Shown here piece by piece: positions 12,391 through 23,139 of a DNA stretch of 64,000 nt; position 1 is the first letter of the stretch, and each line of letters opens with the position of its first letter. Below the pieces are notes generated by a model, which searched no databases, was not told where the DNA came from, and was given only the letters and a program-made list of their open reading frames with translations. The translations under genes were made by a program, and so were the position numbers. The stretch covers positions 13,645,806-13,709,805 of the forward strand of contig OZ029921.1 in assembly GCA_964023275.1 (NCBI GenBank), read 5' to 3'. This DNA is from Norana najaformis. Its lineage: Eukaryota; Annelida; Clitellata; Crassiclitellata; Hormogastridae.

Positions 12391-14043
12391 ATGGCTGACG
12401 ACGCCTACATGAATCAGTCCACGCCCAACAGCCGACATCCGACAACGACGACTGACTACATTGCGTCGCGCGATGACATCACCACGAAATCGGATGATGT
12501 CATAGGTAACGCAATGGACGACGACCAATCAGCTGCGACGGCACATTACGAGGACACGTTATCTGCTGTCAAATACCCGACATGGTCGGCCATTCTGATC
12601 ATCATGGCCTGTACAGTAATCATGGTCGGCACTGTCCTCGGTAACCTCTTGGTCTGTGCTGCGGTCTGCGTCGTCAGGAAGCTGCGCACGCCTTCCAACT
12701 GGCTGATCGTGTCTCTGGCCGTGGCCGACTTGTGTGTGGCGCTGATGGTGATGCCACTTGCGACGATGTACGAAGCGATGGGCTTCTGGTCTCTCGGTCA
12801 GATGGTCTGTGATATGTGGACGTCCCTGGACGTGATGCTGTGCACGGCCTCTATTCTCAACCTATGCATGATCAGCGTCGATCGCTACTTGGTCATAACG
12901 CGTCCCTTTCAGTATGCGATGAAGCGAACTCCGGTGCGCATGGCTTTGATGATCCTCTTCGTCTGGCTTCTGTCGGCTCTCATCAGCATTCCACCGCTGT
13001 TCGGATGGAAGGTAGATCCGGTCGAAGGCCAGTGCCTGCTCAGCCAGGCCATCGGATACCAGTTCTACGCAACGATCGGAGCCTTCTACCTGCCGCTGAC
13101 CGTTATGATCGTCATCTACTATCGCATCTACACCGTTTCCTCTCGAATCCTCAAGGCCGAGGCGAAGACGAAGCTGCCGGGAGACGCTGCCGTTGGACGC
13201 AGGCCGTCCTACGTAGCGCCGTCCAGTCGCAAGTGTTCGATGGATGTCGGCGGCGGAGGAGGAGGTGGCACTGGTCAGCTGACCTCCTCTGCAGCCGGAC
13301 ACAACAACCGACTGGACGTCAACGAATTCCAGTCGTCGGTGATAGGCTTCGGCGGGGGGATGGGAGGCGGCGGCGGAGGTGGAGGGTCACATACGCACAG
13401 CCGCAACAGCAGCATCGACATATCACCGAGGACACCTCTGAGGAAGAACTTCAGCTTCATTCAGCGTTCTGGATGCCATCGCCTGTCGTCGGCCTCAAGG
13501 GAGCGCAAGACGACCAAGACCCTCGGCGTCATCATGGGGGCGTTCGTTGCCTGCTGGCTGCCGTTCTTCATCGTGGCGCTCGTCCGGCCGTTCCTTGCCG
13601 ATATGTCCGTCATACCTCAGTGGCTCGGCAGCCTGCTCGTCTGGCTCGGATATGCCAACAGCTTCTTCAATCCGATGATCTACGCCCGCTTCAACCGTGA
13701 GTTTCGAACGCCATTTAAGGAGATTCTGTTTGGTAGATGTCGTGGCATCAACGTTCGGCTGCGCTCCGAAAGCTACACGGAGCAGTACGGCCCAGCCTCT
13801 GCAGCGCAGGACAGCGGGGGGCGAGGAGGACACGATGGGTCACGGGCAACCATCACGACAACGGCAATGACAACAGGATCCGTTCGGCCGAGCAGTCTCT
13901 GCGGTCTGCCCGAGGATATGGCAGTCGCTGCCGCCCCCGACGGCGGCTGCTCTGTCCGACCGTCCGTCTTCATCACCCTCTCCGATGAACCGAAGTCGCC
14001 GCTCAATCACCAGGAACGAAATCATGAAGAAAGCAAGGTCTAA
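12391..14043 (+). CDS. 5-HT7: 5-HT7-like serotonin receptor (class A GPCR), intronless
   Basis: The 550-residue protein has seven hydrophobic segments. Diagnostic positions: GNLLV in TM1 (N85), LAVADL in TM2, Cys140 and Cys215 for the TM3-ECL2 disulfide, Asp147 in TM3 (the amine-binding aspartate), DRY at 164-166, LFGW at 203-206, CWLPFF at 388-393 and NPMIY at 427-431. Blocks such as VWLLSALISIPPLFGW, IGYQFYATIGAFYLP, RPF at the end of TM6 and WLGYANSFFNP fit the 5-HT7 family best. The tail RGINVRLRSESYTEQYG resembles the fly 5-HT7 tail. 5-HT7 receptors couple to Gs and raise cAMP at the plasma membrane. The third intracellular loop (about 251-375) is long, with two glycine runs near 287 and 325. 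There is one N-glycosylation site (N8). The ATG has G at -3 and +4. 5-HT1 is the main alternative, since KRTP and FFIVAL look 5-HT1-like. Confidence 0.93.
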   Translation: MADDAYMNQSTPNSRHPTTTTDYIASRDDITTKSDDVIGNAMDDDQSAATAHYEDTLSAVKYPTWSAILIIMACTVIMVGTVLGNLLVCAAVCVVRKLRTPSNWLIVSLAVADLCVALMVMPLATMYEAMGFWSLGQMVCDMWTSLDVMLCTASILNLCMISVDRYLVITRPFQYAMKRTPVRMALMILFVWLLSALISIPPLFGWKVDPVEGQCLLSQAIGYQFYATIGAFYLPLTVMIVIYYRIYTVSSRILKAEAKTKLPGDAAVGRRPSYVAPSSRKCSMDVGGGGGGGTGQLTSSAAGHNNRLDVNEFQSSVIGFGGGMGGGGGGGGSHTHSRNSSIDISPRTPLRKNFSFIQRSGCHRLSSASRERKTTKTLGVIMGAFVACWLPFFIVALVRPFLADMSVIPQWLGSLLVWLGYANSFFNPMIYARFNREFRTPFKEILFGRCRGINVRLRSESYTEQYGPASAAQDSGGRGGHDGSRATITTTAMTTGSVRPSSLCGLPEDMAVAAAPDGGCSVRPSVFITLSDEPKSPLNHQERNHEESKV

Positions 14044-14051
14044 TGAAATAT

Positions 14052-14075
14052 CAACAGCAGCAGCAGCAGCAGCAA
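14052..14075 (+). repeat. CAG repeat in the receptor 3' flank
   Basis: About seven CAG units start a few bases after the receptor stop codon, so they probably lie in its 3' untranslated region. A second GGC/CAG run lies near 14600-14625. Confidence 0.8.
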
Positions 14076-14764
14076 CCGACCTCCTTTTCTCCTTTACAGG
14101 CAGAGTAGCTGCTCCACCTAATGCTAGTCCAAGGCCTCTGACCCTCGTTTCCTGCTAAAGCTGATTCTAAGACCTCTTTTTATTCATCATTTCCTTCTTT
14201 TCGTTCTCCTCTTGCTCTTCTTCTGGCTTGTCTTCCTCTTCGCCATCTCCTCTTCAATCTCCTTTCCCATCTTCTCTTCTATTTCCTTCTCGTCCACCTC
14301 TTCCTTTCTTCCCCATCGCCTCCACCTACTCCTCCTCCTACTTCTGCCATACAGGCTTCGTTACCCGACTCGTCTACGCGAGGCATCTGGCTGTGTGATC
14401 TTCCGAAGGCGGCTTATTATGCCTCCTAGTTTAGGCAGAATTTACATTACTTTACTGTGCATCGCAGTAGGCGGGGTGTATCGGTGACACACGTGATTCG
14501 AGGGAAACAAGAAAGATTGTCTCGGAAGGACGGCTTGGCCGATGTTAGTGTCCCATCAGGCGCCTTCATCCTACGATGATTATTTTAACATCGCGGCGGA
14601 GGGGGCGGCGGCAGCAGCAGCAGCATGCGAATATTCTTTAATATATAGCATGAATCGTTTTGTGTCTGGATACCAAACAGTTGCATACACTGTGTCTTTA
14701 TTTGATGTCTTTATACGAATCACCTGAATGCATGCACTAGCCATATACGTCGGGTGACCATATG

Positions 14765-14866
14765 ATAATATGATGCTAATGAAATATATTAGAAAAATAA
14801 AGTAACTCAGAGCTGCATCCCGGAGATACTTTATTTTTCTAATATATTTCATTAGCATCATATTAT
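14765..14866. repeat. Perfect 40-bp inverted repeat with 22-bp spacer
   Basis: Arms 14765-14804 and 14827-14866 are exact reverse complements over 40 bases by direct reading. The spacer is 14805-14826. The arms are AT-rich and have no similarity I recognise. The region from 14076 to 15760 otherwise holds no gene; the frames at 14212-14487 and 14580-14861 are low-complexity or hairpin artefacts. Confidence 0.95.
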
Positions 14867-15761
14867 TAGCAGCTCACAATATCTGCAGCTGACATACGAA
14901 CATAATTGGTTTTGAAGAGAATGTGTATCGAGGCTCGATCTAAATACTTGAACCGGATTCACATTATCAAGCGCAGTTGCAAACAAATAAGAGCCAAGAC
15001 TTTAACGTTAAGATTAGTTTAGGGGATTTTCTCATCTTGCCAATTAAGGCTATAACTGTAAAAAATTTCTGTCTTTTCGCCTTTATAAATTCATAGCTTA
15101 AGCAGTGAACGCGTATTTTACGCGTATAAATAGCATACACCATTGATCTATTGTCATCAGAAGACGAAAAGAAGATTTGACTGCAGTCGATAATTAATCA
15201 CCTCATTCGTTCATACTCAAAGTTAAAAGTTAACGTTAATCAAGTCTGCATGGTTGCTATTTAGAACTGAAATTGGATTTGACAACTGTTGCTTGTTGTG
15301 TGTAAGGATCTTCGTTTGTGCGTCGCTTATAGGCCTATGTGTAGAGGATAATCGATACGCAATATTATACGGTACGGCAATTAAGTTACCGACATTTACG
15401 TCTCGTTTGTAGAATAACTATATCGCTTGCTAACTCCGTTTTTGTCTTTTCAACTCTGCTTATCCAAATATTTTCGAAATTCTGTAACTTTCTGCTGAAT
15501 ATGAATTGACGTGAAAATGCGAAGTAGTTTTGCTAAAACGTAGGCCTATAAATCAGCTCAAAAGTGACGGCTATTATGTGCTTATTTTGGGTTGCTCTTG
15601 GGAGAGACAAACAAAACCATAGCATTCATATAAAACGATGTATACATTTAGTTTTGACATCCATCAACTATGACTGGTGAATAACAAATTATTTCGTTTG
15701 CACGTCATCGTACTCCATTTCTTAAACTTTTAGGGGCCTTTAGTTTCCCATCCAACACACC

Positions 15762-15810
15762 CACGTTGGGCCAATGTCGGCCCAACGTTGTCCAACATTG
15801 GCCCAACGTG
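15762..15810. repeat. TTGGGCC inverted repeat
   Basis: Arms of 16 bases (15762-15777 and 15795-15810) are exact reverse complements built from CGTTGGGCCAATGT. The 17-base spacer holds a further GGCCCAACGTTG copy, so there are three alternating copies of one motif. GGCCCAACGTTGG-type repeats recur in many marine animal genomes as I remember them; no function is claimed. Confidence 0.85.
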
Positions 15811-16384
15811 TCCGTTGCCGGCTGGGTTTCAAACGATGAGCCTACTAAAGTTTATTCTGTTTCAAGTAGCTATCAAAGGCTTTATTTAAGTACTACCTTT
15901 TCAGTTACGAATTGTCAGCTTTGGCGCAGTTGCTTTGCTTAAACCGAACAAGCCGTTCACGTCGTAGCTATGGAGGTTGTTTTTAATCTATTCTTCCATT
16001 ATATCTGTCTATCTTTTACATGCAGTTCGACGGTATAGTATAGAGACCGGGGATGGTTGTAAGACTTTTACATTTTGATAATCGTAAGCAAAATAGCCGA
16101 TGTGTTTTACCCAACCCCTGCATACAACCAACACCGATCTCCTCTATTTAGCTAACTTAACAATCCCACTGATTCAAATCGCTGCGTTTCTGGGCGAAGT
16201 AATAACCCAGTCATCCAGCTGACATTCTAATCCAAAACTAGACTTAAGATTTTTGGAAAGCTTTATGTTCTAGAGTCATGTTGTGGCCGTTCCAGTATCG
16301 ACTCAGAACACTAGCGTTTTCATTTACATCTTTACAGTATAATAACCACGTGTAATTAATTATCAGTTGCTAATCTATAACTGC

Positions 16385-16860
16385 TATCGCGCCGGTGTCC
16401 AATGCACAAGGCATCAACCGATGACGCACCAAAACCAAGCCGCAATCAGATCAATATCCAGAAGATCAGCCCACTAAGATAGAAATGCAGCCTATGGTAA
16501 ATAACCAATTTGAAAAATGTGTCTTGAGACAGAAGTGACACCAGAGACTGAGCAGAACGAAAAGATACGGGAATACAGTTCCAAAATTTTAGGGCCAGCA
16601 GCCGAAAAAGCCCGTTCTATAAGAACAGTTCTAGTCTTAGGTATCACTAGAAAAGGCAATCAGCCGACCTGGTTAAATAACGATAAGTTTGGGGAATGAG
16701 AACTGATTTGAAATGCTGTGGAGTCAGTCAGTCGTCTGCCGTTTGGTAACTGACCGCAACATATGACAGTCTGTCGTACGCACTGGCGCCACAAGAGAGT
16801 GACAGCTACCATTGACTTAGGGGAATAATTCAAATAACAACGCGTTGAAATGTATTTCAA
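16385..16860 (-). mobile_element. LINE 3' end fragment (same family as 25490-25800)
   Basis: Aligns by eye over more than 300 bases with 25490-25800, sharing GCGCCGGTGTC, GCATCAACCGATG, CAGAAGATCAG, GACTGAGCAGAACGAA, CCCGTTCTATAAGAACAGTT and GTATCACTAGAAAA. The second copy is followed by L2-like RT remnants on the minus strand, so this block is the 3' part of a LINE read on the minus strand. The open frame at 16517-16699 on the plus strand is antisense to it and is not a gene. Confidence 0.7.
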
Positions 16861-17379
16861 AAGGTATTGGCGAAATATTCATATTCACATTGCATAGCTA
16901 TAAACACAGTACTTCATATTCATCTAAAACTGATCCATAGTATATAAAACACAAAACACAGTACTTCGTATTCATCTAAAACTGATCCATGGATGTTCAA
17001 GAGAATATTGATCTGATTATGTATTTCACAAACTAAAGGTCTAGTGTATCGATTTGTTGTGCGCCTCTTTTGAGTCGACATTTCTGCTAGCTTGGAATAT
17101 TCTATAGCTACTGGAAGTCACGTCTGTAGTGCACTTTGCTTTCCAAAACAATTTCTTAGAATGAGCAGAATAATAACCTTCCTCAGCTGCCTGTCAGTCT
17201 GTCGATCAGTATGGGTGCCAAAGTCTATAGATGCGTGATGATCTAGACTCCGTCCGCATTTAATACGAACGAGGAATCGACTAGTTGCTGTCTTAATAAT
17301 TATTTCAGTAGAAATTGGCTTTGATCTCCGTTTGTCCTTCGCAACGACGTTTAGCGACAAAAGAGAAGCAACAAGAACA

Positions 17380-17836
17380 GGAAAAGAACAACGAGAAGAT
17401 GAATGAACAGGTTCGAGTAGAAGGAGAAGAATGCGAAGAAGAAGAATGTTAAGAAAAATGGCAAGAAGAAGAATGCGAAAAAGGAGGATAAAAAGAAAAA
17501 AGAAGTAGGACGCGAAGAAGAACGCGAAGAAGAAGAAGATGATGAAGAAGAAGAAGAAGAGTAAAAGGAAGAAAAAGAAGACGAAGAAGAAGAAGAAGAA
17601 GAAGAAGAAGAAAAGGAGGAGGAAGAGAAGGAGGAAGAAGAAGAGGAAGAGGAAGAAGAAGAAGAAAAAAACACGAAGAAGAGGAAGAGGAGGAGAAAGA
17701 AGAAGAACGCGAAGAAGAATGCGAAGAAGAAGAAGATAATGAAGAAGAGGAAGAAGAGGAAGAGGAGGAGAAAGAAGAAGAACGCGAAGAAGAATGCGAA
17801 GAAGAAGAAGATGATGAAGAAGAGGAAGAAGAGGAA

Positions 17837-17869
<33 letters not shown>

Positions 17870-18262
17870 AAAGAAGAAGAACGCGAAGAAGAATGCGAAG
17901 AAGAAGAAGAAGCGGAATCAGAGGAAGAGGAAGAAGAAGAAGAAGCAGAACGCGAAGAAGAACGAGAAGAAGAAGAAGAAGAAGAGGAGGAGGAGGAGGA
18001 GGAAGAAGAAGAAACAGAACGCGAAGAAGAAGAAGAACGCGAAGAAGAAAAAGAAGAAAAAGAAGAAGAGGAAGAGGAAGAAGAGGAGGAGAAAGAAGAA
18101 GAACGCGAAGAAGAACGCGAAGAAGAACGCGAAGAAGAACGCGAAGAGGAAGGAGAGGAAGAGGAAAAGGAAGAAGAAGAAGAAGAGGAAGAAGACGAAG
18201 AAGACGAAGAGGAAGAGGAAGGAGAGGAAGAAGAAGAAGAAGAAGAAGAAGAAGAAACAGGC
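17380..18262. repeat. Long GAA/GAG purine tract with higher-order repeat
   Basis: Nearly 900 bases of almost pure purine on the plus strand, built of GAAGAAGAACGC and GAAGAAGAATGC units. A larger unit of roughly 75-100 bases, recognisable by AAAGAAGAAGAACGCGAAG, starts near 17697, 17771, 17871 and 18091. All three frames stay open on both strands (poly-Glu, poly-Arg/Lys, poly-Ser, poly-Leu), the expected result of a triplet-like repeat. I do not call a gene. Long purine-pyrimidine mirror tracts can adopt triplex DNA. Confidence 0.93.
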
Positions 18263-18609
18263 TGATCAGCAACAATAAGGTGCAATTTGTTATTCCTTGT
18301 GCTTAAGCGAAATCAGATGACTGCAACTGCCGTCTTCTGTCTTATTTTATGTTCGTCTTCTTGCATTCCACTGTCTTATTCTGCCTCCATCCTTTTCTGT
18401 CGATCGCGTGCACCTGTGTGTCTCTGCTTCTGTCTTTGCCTACCCGCATCTTGATCCTTGGCTTTGTTTCTGTATATGACTGTGGTCATGTTCCTTCCCA
18501 CCTGCACCTGCTTTCAGCTTTGGCATCTGCCTGTTGCCACACAAATCTTTTAGCTGTGATCTTTACAGACTGCGTATGTAACTTTAGCTGGATTCACTGT
18601 TCCGCAAAA

Positions 18610-18805
18610 TGTGTTTGACCCTCCGCTTCTTTGACCCTCTGTCTCTTTGACCTTTTGTCTTTTTGGTACCGCGCTTTTCAGCCTTCTGTCTCTTTGGGGA
18701 TTTGTTTCTTGGGCCTTTGTCTCTGTGGCTCTTAGTCGCTTTGGCCTTTGGCTCTTTGGCCCTCCGTCTCCTCTACCCTCTGTATTTTTGGCCCTCGACT
18801 TTCTC
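18610..18805. repeat. Degenerate minisatellite, unit about 18-20 bp
   Basis: Repeated TTTGACCCTCTGTCTCTT-like units with drift (variants with GGCCTTTGTCTC and GGCCCTCCGTCTC). Confidence 0.7.
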
Positions 18806-18842
18806 CCTGCACTAGGACTAAAATACTTTTATTTAAAAAGCA

Positions 18843-19102
<260 letters not shown>

Positions 19103-20399
19103 TGTCCCAACATCTCTTGCTCTTTAAAACTGTGTCGAAGCGGGTTCAGCTTTCCTTTATTTCTGACCTGCTTTAGCAATTTGCTGTTGGCAAGCATCTT
19201 CCCTGAACATCGCCCAGCATCTATATGGGGGGTCCATTTTTGTCCTGCTGAAAATGTAAGAGGGTTTCCGCCAAATCCCAGACGGCCACTGCTGGCGTCG
19301 ATTGGCGTCCAAATGTGCAAATGCAGTCGCTATCACCCGGTTTTCCAACTACATTCCCCCTTTGCAGCTAGAAGTTGGCACACATGAGGAATATGGTGCT
19401 GCTGTGCATGCTGCTCGGCGTTCCCCAGATCACCCACTTCGCTCACTGCTGGACTCATCTGGACTCATCAGCTGCTCTCGGTATTCTGAGTCGTACATGT
19501 ATGCCATCTGCTGTTTCTGACGCCATTCCAGCGATTTCCCGTATTCTCATCTATAGCGTACAATAGAAGCTTCATTCTAAATATGGAGATTTCTCGATCA
19601 TCTCGCAATCCGACCCCTAACAAGGAGATACATTTGATCCTCTTCTCTACATTCAGCCACTTTTGACTTAGCCACTCTCCACTGACTTAGCCACTCTCCA
19701 CTGGTTTTCTAGTCGAGGATGTCCACACAGTGGCTGCTGGTGTTAATGCCATCATAGCGAAGGAAAAGAAAATGGCTTAACACCCCGAAGTTTAGTAAAT
19801 GCGAAACATCACACCGGTCAACAAATTTTAACTTTCTTTGCTTCCTAAGAAACTTCAGCTGTTCTATATAGAATTTGGCACGCTGAATACAATGGTCTTA
19901 TTATGTTGTAACGCGTCCTTTGAGTAAGACATTGTTTTATTAAGGCGCGTTATAAATGTAAGTTGTATTGTACTGTATTGTATTCTCAGAATTTTTGTAT
20001 CAAGTAAGTTTTTTGAGAAAAATGGTAGGCAAGATTTTGAGAATAAAAATGGCTGTCTTTTTTTCTGCTTTGTGCATTCCAATATGTGCGCCTACGATTC
20101 CTCGCTCAGCCGATGGACACATGGCGTGTTAACAAATGTCTTACTTACTTACTTACTTGAAAAGAGACACCTAAAAATTTACTTAGTGCATTTACAATGT
20201 ACTTGTAATTTAATTTGTGGACACTCTAAAACCAAACTGCGGCTGATTTGCGTTTGTATTCAAGTCAGGAGCTTCTCTAATCAGTGTCCAACAGTAATCA
20301 GCCACCATACTAGTGCTCTAAACACCCTGGTATTGTTTCGCCATTGTGACAATGTTCTGATGAAGTCGTTCGCCATGTTCACCGCTGACATCAACAAGA
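19103..20399. other. No firm gene; probable LINE tail near 19880-19990
   Basis: Most of this span has no recognisable content. Around 19945-19985 the string AAGGCGCGTTATAAATGTAAG followed by TTGTA-type repeats resembles the 3' ends of L2-like LINEs elsewhere in the window. A short TTAC repeat lies at about 20140-20158. Confidence 0.35.
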
Positions 20400-20540
20400 T
20401 TTTTCAATGAATTAATCGGGTGAGATCCTTCGCCACCGCTGCCCACATGAATGGGTGCAACGCCATATCAGGTTCCCGTGTACGGACTGTGCTAACACGA
20501 GATTCGAATCTCTGAAATATGCCACTATCGGTATGCACAA
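20400..20540 (-). mobile_element. tRNA-derived SINE copy, 5' part missing
   Basis: On the minus strand it reads a B-box-like GAGATTCGAATCTCG, a middle block with GTCCGTACACGGGAAC, and the tail GCGAAGGATCTCACCCGAT. The middle and tail align with 35995-36095 and the tail with 49738-49887 and 6278-6335. Confidence 0.6.
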
Positions 20541-20594
20541 ATCTACCAGCAACCTTTGTAACTCAAATTAACAACAGAGAACAAAATCAGTCAA

Positions 20595-20960
20595 AGGGAG
20601 GGATGGTAGACAATAAATATTCACAAGCAATACCTGTTTTTTACCGGAATGAGATTAGCAGCCAGGACCTAAAAGGACTTGGGTGCTGAAATAAGGAGAG
20701 CGAATCTGTGCAGTGGAAGATAGGACTTGAAAAGAAAAGCAAACCTCCCACCTTTACCACTGCACCGATGTTCATTTAGGGTAGAAAAGGTCGGCTAAAT
20801 GAGATTAGAAATAAATGCCAATGTATAATTAGGTTTAAGCCAAGAGTCTCATCAAGAGCAAGTATATGTAAGGAATGCTCACGAAACAAATTATGTAGAA
20901 CTGTAGCTTTATTTCGAAGAGAACAATTTTTAATTGACCAGTAGGGGCCTATGTATGTCA
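20595..20960 (-). mobile_element. LINE endonuclease fragment, N-terminal part
   Basis: The minus strand near 20776-20961 reads SIKNCSLRNKATVLHNLF followed by HSLHILALDETLGLN. This is the N-terminal block of LINE apurinic-type endonucleases (N-RSL-NK ... DI-ALTETW). The segment 20595-20780 aligns closely with 29541-29731, so both come from one family. It is truncated at both ends. Confidence 0.6.
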
Positions 20961-22060
20961 CATTTCAGCCTCTGAAGTGTAACTGGTCCAGGATTTATAT
21001 CTATATCATCAGCCAAAACAAGCAGCAGAAGCAGATAAAAAAAACAGCCCATGACGGCCAGTCGAGGATGCTATACATGAATTTACATTCAATCAAGGAC
21101 GGAAAATAATGTTATTGGTATCATAAGCAGTGGCACATATGACTGGATTGAAAAAGCAACACCAGAAACAATGTAAAATGTATGGGCTTCACCAAGTTAA
21201 AAAATAGATCAGACCGCAGGGATAAGCCCCTACGTTTTAAAATCCGGTAACAGACCTGTCTCTATCAGACTTGGTAAAAAGCAGGAATAGGAACAATGTA
21301 CAATAAAAAGGCAAGCGAAGTAAAGGAGCAGTCATACTCACTGTGACAGAAATTAAAATTAGCAATCACTGTGACAGCAATTAAAACACAAAGAAAAGAG
21401 GCACAGCTATTACAAAAGGCGTGACCTTCCTGAGTTGGATGCAAAACCGGATTTGCGGGGCGTCTTGATGATGTTCAACCCCTATGTCAAAGGACTTAAT
21501 TGAAAAGTTCAGGTCGGAAATGCTAGTGTTAACCCACAAGCAACCTCCAGTCTTTTATGCACAACATTCCAATGAAAATTTGCAAAAGCACGCTCTATGA
21601 TTTGTAGCATCTGCCCCGGACAGATGGGAGACGAGTTCTCATTATATGCATCCAAATATCGTCCAGAAACGCAAAAAAATCAAGACAGGCTAAGGAAATA
21701 ACTCCGATACGCACACTCAGACAGTAGAAATACGGACAAAGGCCTACTAAAATTATCGAGGAAATTCCGCAAATGAACTAACCTATCGAAATGAATAGGA
21801 AGTAGAAACAATGGCCATTATGACCGCAGACATGCATAGATTTCAGTCCCAAATTTCGACGAATCCAATCATGAGCTTGGAACGAGGGAGATTGAGAGAC
21901 AGAGAGACGAGGAGAGTTTCATGCGTAAAACCGAACGAAAATGAGGCGGAACAGAGAAAATGAAGCAAGCTCCTCGAAGCATTATTATTATCATTATTAT
22001 TATTAAAATTATTATCAGATGGTGTTCTAAGCTAAGACACCATCAGACAATTCAGATATT
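20961..22060. other. No recognisable gene
   Basis: AT-rich sequence with no open frame of note. It may include 5' parts of the neighbouring LINE but I cannot show this. Confidence 0.4.
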
Positions 22061-22064
22061 TGTT

Positions 22065-22065
<1 letters not shown>

Positions 22066-22152
<87 letters not shown>
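22066..22152. repeat. AAT microsatellite
   Basis: About 29 AAT units. It sits at the presumed 3' end of the minus-strand retroelement at 22185-22880 and may be its tail. Confidence 0.95.
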
Positions 22153-22184
22153 TTTCTAAGTTATTGGTATTATTGTTATCCTAT

Positions 22185-22880
22185 ATGTTCATAGTAGAGT
22201 TCCGTAGAAGCAGATGGCGTTCCCACGCTGGACAGCCACTGAGAGTCTTTGGAGCAGGTAGCTGGTCTCCAGTGGATCGTGGGTTGCCATTGTCGTCCTT
22301 CGTCCTAACTCCCACACAAAAACCAATCCTTCCGTACTCCATGCGCCGCTGGTCTCCAGTGCGACCGCCACAAAAGAGTGGGTTTGGGCTATAGTGGCGT
22401 AGTTTAGCCTTTTGGCTGAGACTGCCCGGTTTGCAGCTTCACTTGGTCCGGTTGAAGTCAATCCTAGATGTGACGCTGCAAATGTGTCAGAAACTACGCT
22501 GCAAATGTGTCAGAAACTGTCACATCCCATGTGAGACACCTTCCCCGAGACCACGGGATAAGAGTCACGCCATCTGGTCGTTTGCCATCTTCCCTGGTGA
22601 GTCCCAACGGTTTTTTCTGAGCAGGGATGCTCGCTCTGGCAAGCGCTCTTCATATAATGTCGTTGAGCATGTTATGGCGTTGTTGTCTGCCAGTATTCTT
22701 TCTGCAGACCAGACCGTGAAGTCCTCTGGCGTCGACTCTTTCGTCACAGTGACACAGATGTTGCTCGCACAGTATGGTCCCAGTCGCATTCCAACCGCGA
22801 TCCGTATCACCTCATCCGAAAGGCGGAGTCCCAATGCGGCTACTGGAGGAGCCAGCATCCAATCTCCAGAGTGTGGTGCT
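22185..22880 (-). mobile_element. Retroelement C-terminal region, broken, class uncertain
   Basis: The minus strand reads VAALGLRLSDEVIRIAVGMR, then further remnants, and ends with THSFVAVALETSGAWS, ELGRRTT and FQRLSVAVQRGNAICF-like blocks. I recall this set of blocks as the C-terminal end of a multi-copy retroelement in cnidarians, molluscs and sea urchins, downstream of an RT with a YLDDGT-type active site. Whether it is a non-LTR element is not settled by this fragment. The copy is broken in a few places. The RT itself is not seen here; a related RT piece may be the one at 54410-54680. Confidence 0.6.
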
Positions 22881-22882
22881 TT

Positions 22883-22972
22883 TAATTATTATTAAAATTA
22901 TTATTAAAATTATTATTAAAATTATTATTAAAATTATTATTAAAATTATTATTATCATTATTATTATTATGC
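22883..22972. repeat. ATTATTAAA minisatellite grading into ATT
   Basis: Repeats of TTATTATTAAAA, about six units, followed by ATT units. Confidence 0.93.
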
Positions 22973-23139
22973 AGTATTAGCATAAAGGTTAAAGTTAAAA
23001 TTAAAATTATTTTTTTACTATTTATTTTACTTTTTACTATTTATTTATTTGTTTATCCATATTTATTATTTTTATTATTTTATTATTATTATTACTATTA
23101 AAAATATTTTTAACGGGCGCAAAGTTACACAGAAATGCG

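Noticed and set aside
12816-14025. Other long frames overlapping the receptor, including 294 and 146 residues
   Set aside because: Shadows of the GC-rich receptor gene in other frames; none has a domain.
16517-16699. 60-residue plus-strand frame
   Set aside because: Antisense to a LINE 3' region shared with 25490-25800.
17118-18306. Long open frames rich in Leu, Ser, Arg or Lys across the purine tract
   Set aside because: All frames on both strands are open because of the triplet-like repeat; no coding signal or splice context.
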